Assembly (NCBI RefSeq): GCF_038039215.1
Contig: NZ_JBBPCL010000003.1
Coordinates: forward strand, 1-64,000
Source of the DNA: Pseudonocardia sp. T1-2H
GTDB lineage: Bacteria > Actinomycetota > Actinomycetes > Mycobacteriales > Pseudonocardiaceae
DNA length: 64,000 nucleotides
Direction: 5' to 3'
Of the stretch, positions 19,776-29,323 are shown piece after piece (the first letter of the stretch is position 1; each line of letters starts with the position of its first letter). The notes below the pieces were generated by a model. That model had not been told where the DNA came from, did not search any database, and was given only the letters and a program-made list of their open reading frames with translations. The position numbers and the translations under genes are program-made.

Positions 19776-20410
19776 CATCGGCCGTGGGATGGTTCGTGGG
19801 ATGAACACGCAGCCATGGGTGACCCGGACGCGAACCATGACACGGTCGGCGAGCAGGTAGAACACGCGGGCACTTCGGAGTGCTTGACTCTGCCCGGCCT
19901 CTCAAAGCGGCTTCCAGGCAGATGGAGGTCGGGGGGCAGAGGCAAGCCGACCGCCAGCGGCAGCAGCGTGGCGGCCCCACGCGTTCAGATCTTCCATATT
20001 TGTTATCTCAAGGCGGCGCCTCCGGCGCCGCGCGGCCCTGTGTTGCGATGGCCGTTCTACAAGAGAAGCACTCATCAACTTTCGATACTCCGCCTGTATG
20101 CCGTACGGCAGGATGCTGTTCAAAGGCGCTCCGCTGGCGATTCGACGAGAACTCGATTGTAATAGATCCTGCAACACTCAATGGAACGTTCTAACAGTGA
20201 CGCTCGATTCCCGGCCATTTCGTATTCCTCGCGTTGATTTTGAGCAGCGACTCGGATTAACTGATGGGACCTTAGGCAAGATGTGGGGATGGCGATTAGG
20301 CGTAACGCCTTCATGTTACCCATATTGGTCGACTTCGCGAATTGCCAAGCCTATGGATTTACCTGAATCAATTAGCTTGCTAGTCCCGGGCGGCCCCGCT
20401 CAGCGGCGGG
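19776..20410. other. AT-richer gene-free stretch
   Basis: About 635 bases; the part 20060-20395 is close to even base composition, far below the window average. It contains two small hairpins, CGGCGCC-TCC-GGCGCCG (20014-20030) and AGGCGT-A-ACGCCT (20298-20310). No convincing protein was seen in any frame; it looks like foreign or decayed DNA. Confidence 0.5.
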
Positions 20411-21255
20411 TCAACGCCGAGTAGTCAGCCCGGATGCGGTCCAGGCTCCGGCTAAGTCCGTTCCGGTCGACGCCAGTGTCGTCAAGTCCACGAAGAGCTT
20501 CTCGTACTGCTCAAGGTCTCGACGATCGGTGATGAGAGCGGTCGCGGTCTCCGTACCCACGACTGCAGCTCGGTCGTCGTAGAGATCCCATCCGTGCATC
20601 GGGAAGACGGTGCTGGGCGTCGTCCACTCAATCACTCCCACACTCACGTGCGGCAGCTTCGCCACTTCGCTGATCCGGTCGAGCTGCCGCACCATGACCT
20701 CGGGGAGAGGGCCATCCACCGAAGCGCCCCTTCGCTGACCAGCAGGGTGAACCGCCGCTGATCGCCGCGCAGGAGGAGCTGGCGCTCTATCCGTGCTTCC
20801 ACGGCCTCGTCTAGATCGCGCCCGGTGATCAGGCCGCCTGCACCGAACACCGCGCGCGCGTACTCCTCGGTCTGCAGCAGACCTGGCACGACGGTGGGGG
20901 TGAAGGTGCGGATGTGTTGCGAGCCTTCCTCGAGGCGGCCCACCCGGCGCTGGAAGTCGGCCGCGCCACGGCTCAGGACAAGCCGCGAGGGGATGTTCTG
21001 CTCGCGAACCGCGTCGAGGTCCGAGGCCAGCCGAGCCACCTCGGCCTGCGTCTCGGGGTCGGCGCCGAGCGCAGCGGCATAGCTTTGCGCCTGCGCCGGA
21101 TCGGGAGCGTTCCTCCCGCGCTCCCACCGGGAGACCATCGGCTGGGAGATCCCGGCACGTTCGCCGGCAGCGACGCCGGTGATGCCGGCGTCGCTGCGGA
21201 GCTGGCGGAGCAGGCGGGCGAGCGTTGTTCGCAGCTGCTCCTCCTCGTCTGCCAC
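20411..21255 (-). pseudogene. XRE-family regulator with DUF5753 (Scr1-like antitoxin type), frameshifted
   Basis: From GTG 21255 the protein begins with an XRE helix-turn-helix (ITGVAAGERAGISQPMVSRW) and continues into the DUF5753 ligand-binding-like domain (IRTFTPTVVPGLLQTEEYAR). The frame breaks near 20,710. The rest (LPEVMVRQLDRISEVAKLP, then VSVGVIEW and FPMHGWDLYDD) lies in the next frame to 20411. Such regulators are abundant in actinobacteria, usually next to a small DUF397 or DUF6879 gene, as here. The role is poorly known; some act in development or as antitoxin-like regulators. Confidence 0.85.
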
Positions 21256-21272
21256 GAAGGGGGGCCTCTCTG

Positions 21273-21833
21273 TCAGGCGGCGGACCGACCGCGATGGTGC
21301 TCCGGGTGGGCCGCCCACCATTCGGCGAACGGCTCGGCCAGCGTCCACGCGGCGTCGGCCACGGACTTGTACTTGCTCATCTGCCCGGCGTCGACGATCT
21401 CCGCCCCGACGAACTCGTCGTCGTCGCTGTAGATCATGCGGAGCGCCTGGCGGCCGTCGATCAGGAAGAAGTCGCCGATCTCGCGCAGGACCTCCGACCC
21501 CTCGGGGGCGTTGGTCAGGTCGAGGATCCGCACGTCCTCTCCGGCCTCGACGAGATAGGTGTAGCCCCACTCGCACTCGTAGCGCTGGTACTCGCTCAGG
21601 GGCGCGTGCAACACGTTCACCCGCCGCGAGATCAACCCCGACTCGCGCTCCCTGCGCACGTGCTCCAGCCATTCGGCCTTGCCCGGCGCGGACGGCTCTG
21701 CCTCGCCACGGAGGTAGCGGCTGTAGTCCTCACCATCAGAGTCGACGCTGTAGGCGGTGCGGGTCTCGAGCCTGAAGAGGTCGGCGCGGAAGTGCTCGTC
21801 GATGAACTCGCCGAGCTGGTCTTCGGTCAGCAT
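21273..21833 (-). CDS. DUF6879 family protein
   Basis: A 186-residue acidic protein from ATG 21833 with GGAGG eight bases upstream. The pattern DHFRADLFRLETR-like start, Y-rich SEYQRYECEWGYTYLVEAGE and GDFFLIDGRQALRMIY match DUF6879 proteins, which usually sit next to XRE/DUF5753 regulators. It overlaps the upstream small gene by seven bases and precedes the regulator by 17 bases, so the three form one operon. The molecular role is unknown. Confidence 0.75.
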   Translation of the reverse strand: MLTEDQLGEFIDEHFRADLFRLETRTAYSVDSDGEDYSRYLRGEAEPSAPGKAEWLEHVRRERESGLISRRVNVLHAPLSEYQRYECEWGYTYLVEAGEDVRILDLTNAPEGSEVLREIGDFFLIDGRQALRMIYSDDDEFVGAEIVDAGQMSKYKSVADAAWTLAEPFAEWWAAHPEHHRGRSAA

Positions 21834-22144
21834 GTTGCCGTCACCTCCGGGAGGACGGAGCGGGGAGCGCGGACCACGATCTCCCACTCGGGGACGCGGA
21901 GCTCGTCGAGCACGGTCAGGTCGGTGACCCGCTGTCCGGGAACCAGCACCTGGTCCGGTCCGTGCGCTTCGAGGTGGCTGACGTCGCAGCCCCAGGTCAG
22001 CGTCGTGGGAATCCGTACGACGGCCTCAGCTCCGCTGGAGCTGGCCATCCGGCCCTGGAAGAGCAGTTGTCCATCCTCCGTCTCCGCGATCTGGGGACAG
22101 GTACGTCCGTTGGCACACTCGGTTCGCAGGACCGTGATCTTCAT
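21827..22144 (-). CDS. Hypothetical protein in XRE/DUF6879 operon
   Basis: A 105-residue protein from ATG 22144 behind GGGAGG. It has two cysteines near the N-terminus (ECANGRTCP) and a beta-rich pattern. First gene of the three-gene operon. No family recognised. Confidence 0.6.
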   Translation of the reverse strand: MKITVLRTECANGRTCPQIAETEDGQLLFQGRMASSSGAEAVVRIPTTLTWGCDVSHLEAHGPDQVLVPGQRVTDLTVLDELRVPEWEIVVRAPRSVLPEVTATC

Positions 22145-22241
22145 GGGCTCCCCTCCCAAAGGACCGTGGCACCTGCAGTCTCGCGAGGCCAAGGCAGTCT
22201 AGTCAACGCATCAGCGTGAATTATTCCAGCTCGCGACTTGC

Positions 22242-22268
22242 ATTATGCACGTCTGTAGCGTGCATAAT
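22242..22268. promoter_or_regulatory. Perfect 10-bp inverted repeat (operator candidate)
   Basis: ATTATGCACG (22242-22251) and CGTGCATAAT (22259-22268) are perfect complements around seven bases. It is AT-rich in GC-rich surroundings and lies about 100 bp upstream of the XRE operon start and 125 bp upstream of the divergent mobile-element operon, so it may control either direction. Confidence 0.6.
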
Positions 22269-22317
22269 ACTCGTGGGACGGCTGCGCGGCTCCTCTCCGC
22301 TGCTGCTTGACCAAGGC

Positions 22318-22349
22318 GCCCCGGTAGGCGCTGCAACGCCTACCGGGGC
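22318..22349. terminator. Strong 13-bp stem hairpin
   Basis: GCCCCGGTAGGCG (22318-22330), loop CTGCAA, then CGCCTACCGGGGC (22337-22349): a perfect 13-bp stem. There is no T tract, as usual for actinobacterial terminators. It lies 45 bp before a start codon, so it could equally be a 5' leader structure of the plus-strand operon. Confidence 0.5.
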
Positions 22350-22393
22350 TGTGGATCGCACACCAGGACCTTGACGACCAGGAGGAACGATCC

Positions 22394-22702
22394 GTGTCCA
22401 TCTTCTCGCGCCGCACTGGCGACGTGACCTTCACCCGCGTCGGCTGGTTACCCGCCCTCGGAGTGGGTTCCGTCGTTGGCATGACCGCGGCGGTCTGCGA
22501 GCTCAGCACCACAGCGGAGACCTTCACCGGCACGGCGGCCATCGGTGGCCCGCTCGCCTACGGCGTCATCCGGCTCTCGGTCCGCGAGCTGCGCATCCGC
22601 CGCCGGCTCCGCGCCCTCGGCCGGGTTCCCTCCCCGTCGACGGCCCGGCGACCGGCGGCGCCGGTGTCGGCGGGCGTCGTTGTGCTGCGGGGTGCGCAGT
22701 GA
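22394..22702 (+). CDS. Small membrane protein, first gene of the transfer operon
   Basis: 102 residues from GTG 22394 with GGAGGA upstream. Two hydrophobic segments (about 18-38 and 48-62) are followed by a basic Arg-rich tail. It overlaps the next gene as GTGA. Similar small membrane proteins occur in spread/transfer operons of actinobacterial plasmids; function unknown. Confidence 0.6.
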   Translation: MSIFSRRTGDVTFTRVGWLPALGVGSVVGMTAAVCELSTTAETFTGTAAIGGPLAYGVIRLSVRELRIRRRLRALGRVPSPSTARRPAAPVSAGVVVLRGAQ

Positions 22703-23037
22703 CCGGGCGAGATCGCCCAGCCGTGCCGGCAACCACCCTGCTTCCCGCCCACGACGATCACGTCGGTCACGAGATCAGCGACGACGAGTTCGTGTCCGGC
22801 TCCCGCAGTGGCGGGAGCTACCGGGCGCTCTGCGGCGAGCAGATTCTGGCTGCGCCCCTCGAGGTGGCGCCTGCCCGGCGGTGCTCCCGATGCGCCGCCG
22901 CGGTCGCAGCGCACCTGGCCCCGGTTGTTGATGACGACCACAGCCGCCCGCGGCGGCGCAGCGTCGCCGAGCTGCTGCGCGGCTGCGCGCTGGTGGTGCG
23001 GTGCGCGACCCGCCGGGGGCCGGCGATATGGGCCTGA
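22699..23037 (+). CDS. Hypothetical protein with Cys motif (zinc-binding candidate)
   Basis: 112 residues from GTG 22699, overlapping the previous stop. The stretch ALCGEQILAAPLEVAPARRC is followed by SRC, a C-x(n)-CxxC arrangement common in small actinobacterial mobile-element proteins. Function unknown. Confidence 0.55.
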   Translation: MTGRDRPAVPATTLLPAHDDHVGHEISDDEFVSGSRSGGSYRALCGEQILAAPLEVAPARRCSRCAAAVAAHLAPVVDDDHSRPRRRSVAELLRGCALVVRCATRRGPAIWA

Positions 23038-23216
23038 CGACCGCGGCGCTGCTGGTCTGCACCGCGTGCAGGCACGCATTCGCCCCGGCCGCCGAGCAGT
23101 GGGCCGATCTGACCGTGACCGGCTGCCGCCGCTGTGGGGGATGGACCTGGATGGCCTCCACCGCCCACGACCTCATCCCGACCCCGCGACCTGCGGAGGA
23201 GAACCCCGATGTCTGA
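23028..23216 (+). CDS. Small zinc-ribbon-like protein
   Basis: 62 residues from ATG 23028. Two CxxC motifs (LVCTACRHAF and GCRRCGGWTW) form a classical four-cysteine zinc ribbon. It overlaps the genes on both sides by a few bases, so it is part of the translationally coupled operon. Confidence 0.6.
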   Translation: MGLTTAALLVCTACRHAFAPAAEQWADLTVTGCRRCGGWTWMASTAHDLIPTPRPAEENPDV

Positions 23217-24364
23217 CCTGTCGACCGGAGCCCTCGACCGCTGGCTCACCCCGCCGCCGCCGCCGTTCCCGCGCAACGGATCGCGTCCACCGCTTTCCCT
23301 CACGTCCCCGCCGGACGGCGAAATCGAGCTGGCCGATCCGGCCGCGCCCGTGCCCGTGCCCGTGCCCGCGGAGCCTGAGGCCGGCGAGCCCGACACTCGG
23401 CTGGTCGCGATGGAGCGCAAGCTCGTCCTGTTGCGCGGGAAGGCCACGCTGCAGCGCGACCCGGCATGGCTCGACGTGCTCTCCCCGGTGGAGGCGCTCC
23501 GGGAGCGGACGGCGGCGATCCGGATTCGCGGGATGCGGCGGCGCCAACAGGTCGCCTCGGCCACCACCCAGGTCCGGCTGTCCGGCCGGGAGCGCCGCGC
23601 CGAGCAGGAGCTCGCCCGCCTCGAGCTTCTCCGATCAGCTCTGGCAGCGCCGCGCCCTCGCCCGCCGGGACCGGATGCTCGACCCGGTCGCACGGCTGGC
23701 CGCGCAGCAGCGCACCGCACGCCTGGTGGCCCAGGTTCTGCAGCTCGGTGCGGTCGCCGGCCTGGTCTGGACCTCGGTCGGGGTGCACGACGCCCTCGTC
23801 GGCCCGGACGGCTCACCGTTGGCGTACCTGGTCGAGACCCTGTTCGCGCTGCCGCTGCTGGTGCTGATGACGCTGCGGGCCCGCGCCGCGCAGTGGGGCC
23901 GCGCCTTCCCGTCCAGGGACCACCAGAGGAAGGTCTACGCCCTGGAAGGGGCGCTGCTGTTCGGCTCGATCGCGATCAACACCAGCCCGGTCCTGCCCGG
24001 GATCGGCGTCTGGCGGGACACCACCACGCTGCTCGCCCACCTCGGCCCGCCCATGCTGGTGCTGGTGGTGATCTGGCTGCACGCCATGACCACGGCGTTC
24101 TTCGCCCAGCTCCTGGCCGACGCCCACGTCGATGTCGCCGACGGCGGCCGCACCCGCCTGTCCGCCGACACCCGGAACGTGGTCACGATGGTCCAGAAGA
24201 TCCACACCGCCCGGTCCAAGGGCGATCTCCCGGACTGGGAGGACACCGGCCTGCCCAGCGTCTCGGCGATCGCCCGGTATTTCTCCTGCGAGAAGCTCAA
24301 GGCCCAGCAGGCCCACGACGTCCTGGAGCTCATGCGGCCCACCGCGGGCGGGGAGACCCGATGA
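23209..24364 (+). pseudogene. Multi-spanning membrane protein of the transfer operon (frameshifted)
   Basis: ATG 23209 with GGAGGAG upstream. The proline-rich N-terminus and a helical charged region run in one frame to about 23,628. Removing one C there joins it to the next frame (FSDQLWQRRALARRDRMLD), giving about 384 residues. The C-terminal half has three or four membrane helices (VLQLGAVAGLVWTSVGV, LFALPLLVLMTL, MLVLVVIWLHAMTTAFFAQL) and a soluble tail (LPSVSAIARYFSCEKLKAQQ) resembling a winged helix. Its stop overlaps the coupling protein start as ATGA. It resembles plasmid spread (Spd/DUF2637-like) proteins in context, not clearly in sequence. Confidence 0.6.
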
Positions 24365-26048
24365 CCTCCCCGCCCGCGGCCCCGCTCAGCCCTACACGCA
24401 AGGCCGTAGAGCGGAGCATCGCGGCCCTCACGGCCGTCGCAGTCGCTGCGGTGGCCCGTCCAGCGCTGGTCATCACGCTGCTCGCCGTCGCCGCGATGCT
24501 CGGCGTCGCGGCGCTGCTGTGGCGGTTTCGGCCGAGCGCGCGGCTGCGCCGCCGGATCGGGACCGACGGCTGGCTCGACGTGCGCGAGTACCGCGCCACC
24601 GCCGGCCCGGCGGCCGTGCGCGGGGGGCGGCGCCGCCCCGGCCTGCCCGCCCGGCCGGTCTCGGCCGCGGGCGCGCGTGTCGGCCGGCTGGTCTCCGGCC
24701 CGGCGATCCTGCGCCGGCGCCCGGTCTACACGCCGTGGAAGCGGGGCGTGCTCGTGCTGGGCCCGCAGGGCTCGGGGAAGAGTTCGCTGCTGGTCGGGCC
24801 GATCCGGGAGTGCCCGGGCCCGGCCTATGTGACCAGCACCAAGACCGAGCTCGTCGACATGACCGCCACCGATCGCGCCCAGCTCGGGCCGGTGCACGTC
24901 TTCAACCCCACCGGCCTGGGATCCGTCGCCTCGACGCTGCGCTGGGACCCGGTCGCCGGCTGTGTGGACCCGGCGACCGCGGATGCCCGGGCGCGGGCGC
25001 TGGTCCGCGGTGGGGGAGGGGCCACCGGCACGCAGAACGCGGACTTCTGGGCGGCCAAGGCCGCCGAGATCCTGCGCTGCTACCTGCTCGCCGCGGCGTT
25101 GGAGGGTCACGGGATGGGGCAGGTCATGGCCTGGGCGCTGCACCCGCAGGACCGGACCCCGGCCGGGCTGCTGTCCCAGTACGGCACCCACGTGCCCTCG
25201 GGGTGGCTCGGCACGCTCGAGCAGAACCTGGCCGCGGCACCCAACACCCGCTCGGGCTACTTCGCCGCGCTCGCCCCGGCGGTCGCGTTCATGGACAACC
25301 CGACCGTGGCGAGGGCGTGTCGCCCGGGCGCGGGGAGGGCTTCGACATCGCCGCCTACCTGCGCTCGCCGGGCACCCTCTACGTCATCGCCGGGGAGGGC
25401 GACCAGCGGATCGCACCACTGCTCACCGCGCTGACCGAGGCGGTGTTCAGCACCGCCAAACAGGTCGCCGCGCTCAACCCAGCCGGGCAGCTCGACCCGC
25501 CGCTGGGCCTGTTCCTCGACGAGATCGCCAACATCACCCCGGTCCCGCTGGACAACTGGGCCGCGGACTCCCGCGGCTGGGGCATCACCGTCTGGGCCGT
25601 CGCCCAGGACCTCGCCCAACTGGAAACCCGCTGGGGCCGCACCCGCGCCCACACCATCTTCGCCAACCTGCCCACCCGGATCGTCCTGCCCGGGGTCGCC
25701 GCCCGCGAGGACCTCGAGCACCTCGCCTACCTCGCCGGGCACCGCACCGTGGTGCAGACCAGCGAAGGCCGCAGCGACAACGGTGACGGGCGCTGCACCC
25801 GCTCGCGCAACCAGTCGAAGGCCCGTGAACCGGTGGTCACCGGCCATACCATCTACGGGCTGCCCCGCTGGCACGCCTACGTCCTCGGGCTGGGCACCAA
25901 GCCGGCGATCGTCCGGTTCGAGCCCGGCTGGCGCCGCCGCCGGCGCCGGCTCCACCCGGTCCCGTCTGTCCGTCGACCGGGGGAAACCGAGCGCGTCGCA
26001 CCGGTCACCCTCACCGCCGTCCCCGACCCGGTGGAGGATGCCGCCTGA
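24361..26048 (+). pseudogene. Type IV coupling protein, VirD4/TraG-like ATPase (frameshifted)
   Basis: Two N-terminal membrane helices (about 20-60) precede a P-loop ATPase domain with Walker A VLGPQGSGKSSLLVGP and Walker B LGLFLDEIANITP. Motifs EDLEHLAYLAG and a basic C-terminus follow. The frame breaks near 25,329 in GGGCGCGGGG; one added C restores GRGEGFDIAAYLRSPGTLYV in phase. The intact protein has about 562 residues. Coupling proteins bring relaxase-bound DNA to the secretion channel and pair with the MobF relaxase at 45074. Start and stop overlap both neighbours. Confidence 0.85.
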
Positions 26049-26914
26049 TGAACGACTCCACCCCACCCGGCCCCGACGACCCCACCGGCGTTGACCCCAC
26101 CGACGCCCCGACTGGCCCCGGCGGGCCCGCCACCGCGCCCGACGGCGGGCCGCTCAACCGGCGCCCTGGCGCCGGGGAGACCACCTGGATCGTCGAGCTG
26201 CGCCGCCTGCGCACCGGGATCACCGACCTCCGGTCGCGGGTCGAGGGCCTCGCCGGGCGGGTGGAGGAGTTCACCGGCCACCACAACGACCTCGCCGCGG
26301 TCGTCTCCGAGCAGATCGCCCCGGAACTGGCCGCGCTGCGCCAGTTCACCACCGAGGAGCTCAACCGCCAGGCCGGCCAGCTCGACGAGGTCCTGACCAC
26401 CCTGCGCCGGGAGGACAACGCCCCGGTCAACTGGCCGGCCCTCACCGCCGCGCAGGCCCGCGCGCAGTGGCCGATCCTGGCCCAATGGATCGCCGAGGTC
26501 CTCGTCCCCTGGTACGAGATCACCCGCGACGAGCTGCCCGACTGCTGGGCCTTGCACCGCCCCGCGCTCGTCGAGCTGTCCTGGCTGCGCAGCGCCCACG
26601 TCCAGGCCCACCTACGCTCCTCGGCGCCCAGCGTGGCGGGGGAGTGGCACCTGCGCTGGCGCCCGGCCGTCATCGAACGCCTCAGCAAGGTGATCGACCG
26701 ACACCTCTGCCGGCCCGGCGAGCACCTGGTCACCGAGGACCAATCCCAACGGCAGACACCGCCGCCCCCACCTGCCCGGCCCGGCGAGCCCGTCCGGCGG
26801 CCGGTCCCCGCGGGCCGCCAGCTGGCGCTGCCCGAGCACTGGAACGCCAACTACGCTGCCGCTGTCGAGGCCGATCTCGCATGGCGCTCGCAGCGCGAGG
26901 CCAATCAGGCCTAG
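26048..26914 (+). CDS. Hypothetical coiled-coil protein, DUF4913-like, of the transfer operon
   Basis: 288 residues starting within the coupling protein stop (TGATG). The N-terminus is Pro/Gly/Asp-rich and disordered, then a coiled coil (about 48-130), then a Trp-rich region (WPILAQWIAEVLVPWYEITRD, with the run kept short here) resembling DUF4913 proteins of actinobacterial mobile elements. The role is unknown; last gene of the operon. Confidence 0.6.
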   Translation: MNDSTPPGPDDPTGVDPTDAPTGPGGPATAPDGGPLNRRPGAGETTWIVELRRLRTGITDLRSRVEGLAGRVEEFTGHHNDLAAVVSEQIAPELAALRQFTTEELNRQAGQLDEVLTTLRREDNAPVNWPALTAAQARAQWPILAQWIAEVLVPWYEITRDELPDCWALHRPALVELSWLRSAHVQAHLRSSAPSVAGEWHLRWRPAVIERLSKVIDRHLCRPGEHLVTEDQSQRQTPPPPPARPGEPVRRPVPAGRQLALPEHWNANYAAAVEADLAWRSQREANQA

Positions 26915-27003
26915 GGCGGCCCGACCCTCCCGGGCTACCGGCCGGTGGCTTCAGCTCACGCCGCCCCTCATCCGGACACAGGCACCGATAGTTTCGTTTC
27001 CGA

Positions 27004-27030
27004 GACCCCGCGGTCGGAAAGATCGGGGTC
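27004..27030. terminator. Weak inverted repeat after the transfer operon
   Basis: GACCCCG (27004-27010) and CGGGGTC (27024-27030) flank 13 bases, about 90 bp after the last operon stop. It could terminate the operon. Nothing else was seen in 26915-27176. Confidence 0.3.
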
Positions 27031-27176
27031 CGGATTCCCGGTGGGCTGCTCCACCCCGTGGTCGACGTCGGGCGTCGGCGCCGGGGTGTGGCAAAACCCG
27101 CCCCCCGGACGAGACCCCGGCGAGGAGAAGCCGCGGCGGCTCCGGTGATCCCCTACGCCAGCGGCGTCGACTGGGG

Positions 27177-27638
27177 CTAGTCCGGGTCGCGGTACAGCTC
27201 GGGGCTGTCCTCGGGTGAGAGCCGGGCGTCGGGCAAAAATCCCTCGCTCGCGAGGGAGCTGAACTGGTGCAGCCGGGCGACGATCTCGTCCACGTTGGGC
27301 AGCTTCCCCTCGGCGATGTCGACGATCAGGTCCACGGCCTCGTCCTGACTTGGGCTCAACGTCACCCCGTTGAGGTCGCAGAACACCCAGGTGGCCAGCC
27401 AGCCCAGGCGCTTGTTGCCGTCGACCAGGGCGTGGTTACGCACCAGGGACTCGCACAGGGCCGCGGCCTTTCCCAGCACCGTCGGGTAGGCGTCCCGGCC
27501 GAACACCGAGGTGCGGGGCCGTGCGGCGGCGGACTCCAGCAGGCCATAGTCGCGCACCAGCACCCGCCCGCCCAGCGCGATCTCGGCGATCTCCACCAGA
27601 TCCTCCAAATCCAGGAAGATCGTCTCGGGCACGATCAC
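27177..27638 (-). CDS. doc: Doc-type Fic/death-on-curing toxin
   Basis: 153 residues from GTG 27638, overlapping the antitoxin stop as GTGA. The motif HALVDGNKRLGW is the Doc version of the Fic signature (HxFx[DN]GNKR). Doc toxins phosphorylate elongation factor Tu and stop translation until neutralised. Length and helical content match the family. With the ribbon-helix-helix gene upstream it forms a toxin-antitoxin pair that would stabilise the mobile element. Confidence 0.85.
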   Translation of the reverse strand: MIVPETIFLDLEDLVEIAEIALGGRVLVRDYGLLESAAARPRTSVFGRDAYPTVLGKAAALCESLVRNHALVDGNKRLGWLATWVFCDLNGVTLSPSQDEAVDLIVDIAEGKLPNVDEIVARLHQFSSLASEGFLPDARLSPEDSPELYRDPD

Positions 27639-27835
27639 AGGCTGCCCAGTCGCTCCAGAGCCTCGCCGTAGAGCGCGGCGCCCCGCTCGGCCGAGGCGAC
27701 CACCTTGGCCTTGTGGGCGCGCCGGCTGATCTGCTCGCGGACCGCACGCCGCGCGTAGTCGTTCATCGACAGACCCTCGGCCTCCGCGGCAGCGCGCAGC
27801 GCCTCTGTCTCCTCGTCGGTGAACCGGACCGTCAT
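27635..27835 (-). CDS. Ribbon-helix-helix antitoxin paired with Doc
   Basis: About 66 residues from ATG 27835, which has AGGG eight bases upstream; ATG 27841 and 27850 are alternatives. MTVRFTDEETEALRAAAEAE followed by SMNDYARRAVREQI is a MetJ/CopG-type ribbon-helix-helix domain; the C-terminal helix would neutralise the toxin. Probably autoregulates its operon. Confidence 0.78.
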   Translation of the reverse strand: MTVRFTDEETEALRAAAEAEGLSMNDYARRAVREQISRRAHKAKVVASAERGAALYGEALERLGSL

Positions 27836-27850
27836 CGCCATGTCCCTCAT

Positions 27851-28920
27851 GGTACGACAGTGATACCACTGCGGGCGAGGGCCGCAACGCGGCGGCCGTG
27901 TTCCTACTCGGCCCCTACGACAAGGCTGCCCGCGGGGAGCCGCGGGCAGCCGTCGGGCCTGTAATGCGCGAGCCGCCCTGACCGCTCAGTGCCGGGCCCG
28001 GACTGGGTCGGCGATCAGCCGAAGATCGGCTGGAGCGCCACGTCGAAGGGCAAGCGGCACGCCAGCGTCGCGGTGGCGACGAGGGCAACGAGTAGGCAGG
28101 TCCAGCGGATCAGACGCACCAGCCGATCGGCACCGCCACGTCGGCGGCCAGCAGCACGGGCACCCTCCCGTCATGTGGCGGGGTCGGGAAGACCCGGGCA
28201 TCGGCGCGTTCACCATCGGGAACTCTCGCCCGTTCCGGTCCGCGCAGCGCCCCGCTGTGGTGCGATGTGCCCGCGACAGAACCGCCCGTGGTCCGGCTCG
28301 GCGATGTCCTCGACACGCTCGGGATCGACCCCGACGCCCCGGCCGACGCTGACGATTTCGGCACCGTGACTGCGCTCGTGTACCGCCGCACTGTTGAGGC
28401 CGCAGAGCGCGCGCGGCCGGTCCTGGCTCGCTGTACCCGTCCCGCCGTGCCTGCGGCTCGTCGAGCCGTGAGCCGGACGCCGCGCGATCATTCCAGGGTG
28501 AGCGAGACCGGCGAGTCAGTCTCATCGCCGCGGACCGTCGACTTCCTGCTCCTGCGGTGCGACACCTCGACCTGGTAGAAGTCCGAGCCTCCGGGACCTT
28601 CTCGACACGAACGGGAAGTTGGCACGACGTCCCGACGAGTGACCTGTTCGCGGCCGCCTTGTCGGACGAGTACACGCCAATCAGGGCGTCCGACGTCTTC
28701 ACCCGCGTCCGGAGGTCGCTCCGCGCTGGTCGAGCCCGGTTCTCGTAGATCGTCGGGAGGTCTACGCATAAGGAGAAGTGGTGGGCGCCCCGCCGCTGAT
28801 GTGCCGGTAACCCGGCGGTGCCACGGTGCGGACACAGCCCCGGGAAGGCCCGCGTATTGGGTAAAAGCCTTCTGCTTCAGAGAAGGGGTGTTCTCCCGGG
28901 TTGACCCCGGGCCCGGGCTA
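27851..28920. other. Gene-poor region after toxin-antitoxin pair
   Basis: About 1.07 kb. Short frames on the plus strand near 28267 and 28557 are possible but lack ribosome sites and family similarity. It may hold decayed genes. No RNA gene was seen. Confidence 0.4.
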
Positions 28921-28921
28921 T

Positions 28922-28963
28922 CCAATTACGTAATTCGATGTCAAACTCCAATTACGTAATTGG
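28922..28963. promoter_or_regulatory. Two palindromic operators 26 bp apart
   Basis: CCAATTACGTAATTGG (28948-28963) is a perfect 16-bp palindrome. The copy at 28922-28937 (CCAATTACGTAATTCG) differs at one position of symmetry. They repeat at 26 bp, about 2.5 helix turns, right before the start at 28978. This AT-rich pair in GC-rich DNA is a clear operator or partition-type site for a dimeric DNA-binding protein. Confidence 0.7.
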
Positions 28964-28977
28964 TGAAGGGAGCTGGG

Positions 28978-29286
28978 ATGACCCGGTCCGAGGGCACGTC
29001 ACCTGCCGCGCCGCCGGTCCCGGAAGCGGCCGCGGGCGGGGCCACCGCGGCCCGCCGGGCCTGGGTCGCGGCCGCCCGGGCGCAGGCGGCGCGGTGTCGG
29101 GCCGGGCTGCGCGCCGGCGAGGACCGGTATCCGACGGGGGAGTGGGCCGCCCGGCAGCGGGAGGCCCTGGACGCGCTGCGGGTGCTGGCCGGGTTCCTCG
29201 AGCTGCACGCCGCCGACCCGATCGCCCAGGCCATCACCAGCCACCTCAGCCCGCCGGGCGCGGTCACCGCGAAGCCGGGGGCGTGA
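28978..29286 (+). CDS. Hypothetical protein behind paired operators
   Basis: 102 residues from ATG 28978 (GAAGGGAG upstream). Ala-rich, mostly helical, with repeated Arg; no recognised DNA-binding motif. It precedes the KfrA-like gene by 37 bp and likely shares its transcript. Confidence 0.55.
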   Translation: MTRSEGTSPAAPPVPEAAAGGATAARRAWVAAARAQAARCRAGLRAGEDRYPTGEWAARQREALDALRVLAGFLELHAADPIAQAITSHLSPPGAVTAKPGA

Positions 29287-29323
29287 ACCCTCGCCGTCGC
29301 CGGGCGAGGCAGGATCCCTCCCG

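Noticed and set aside
20098..20424. 108-codon plus-strand frame in AT-rich DNA
   Set aside because: No ribosome site or domain, and composition suggests decayed non-coding DNA.
28240..28760. Short plus-strand frames near 28267 and 28557
   Set aside because: No good ribosome sites or recognisable domains; left as unassigned.
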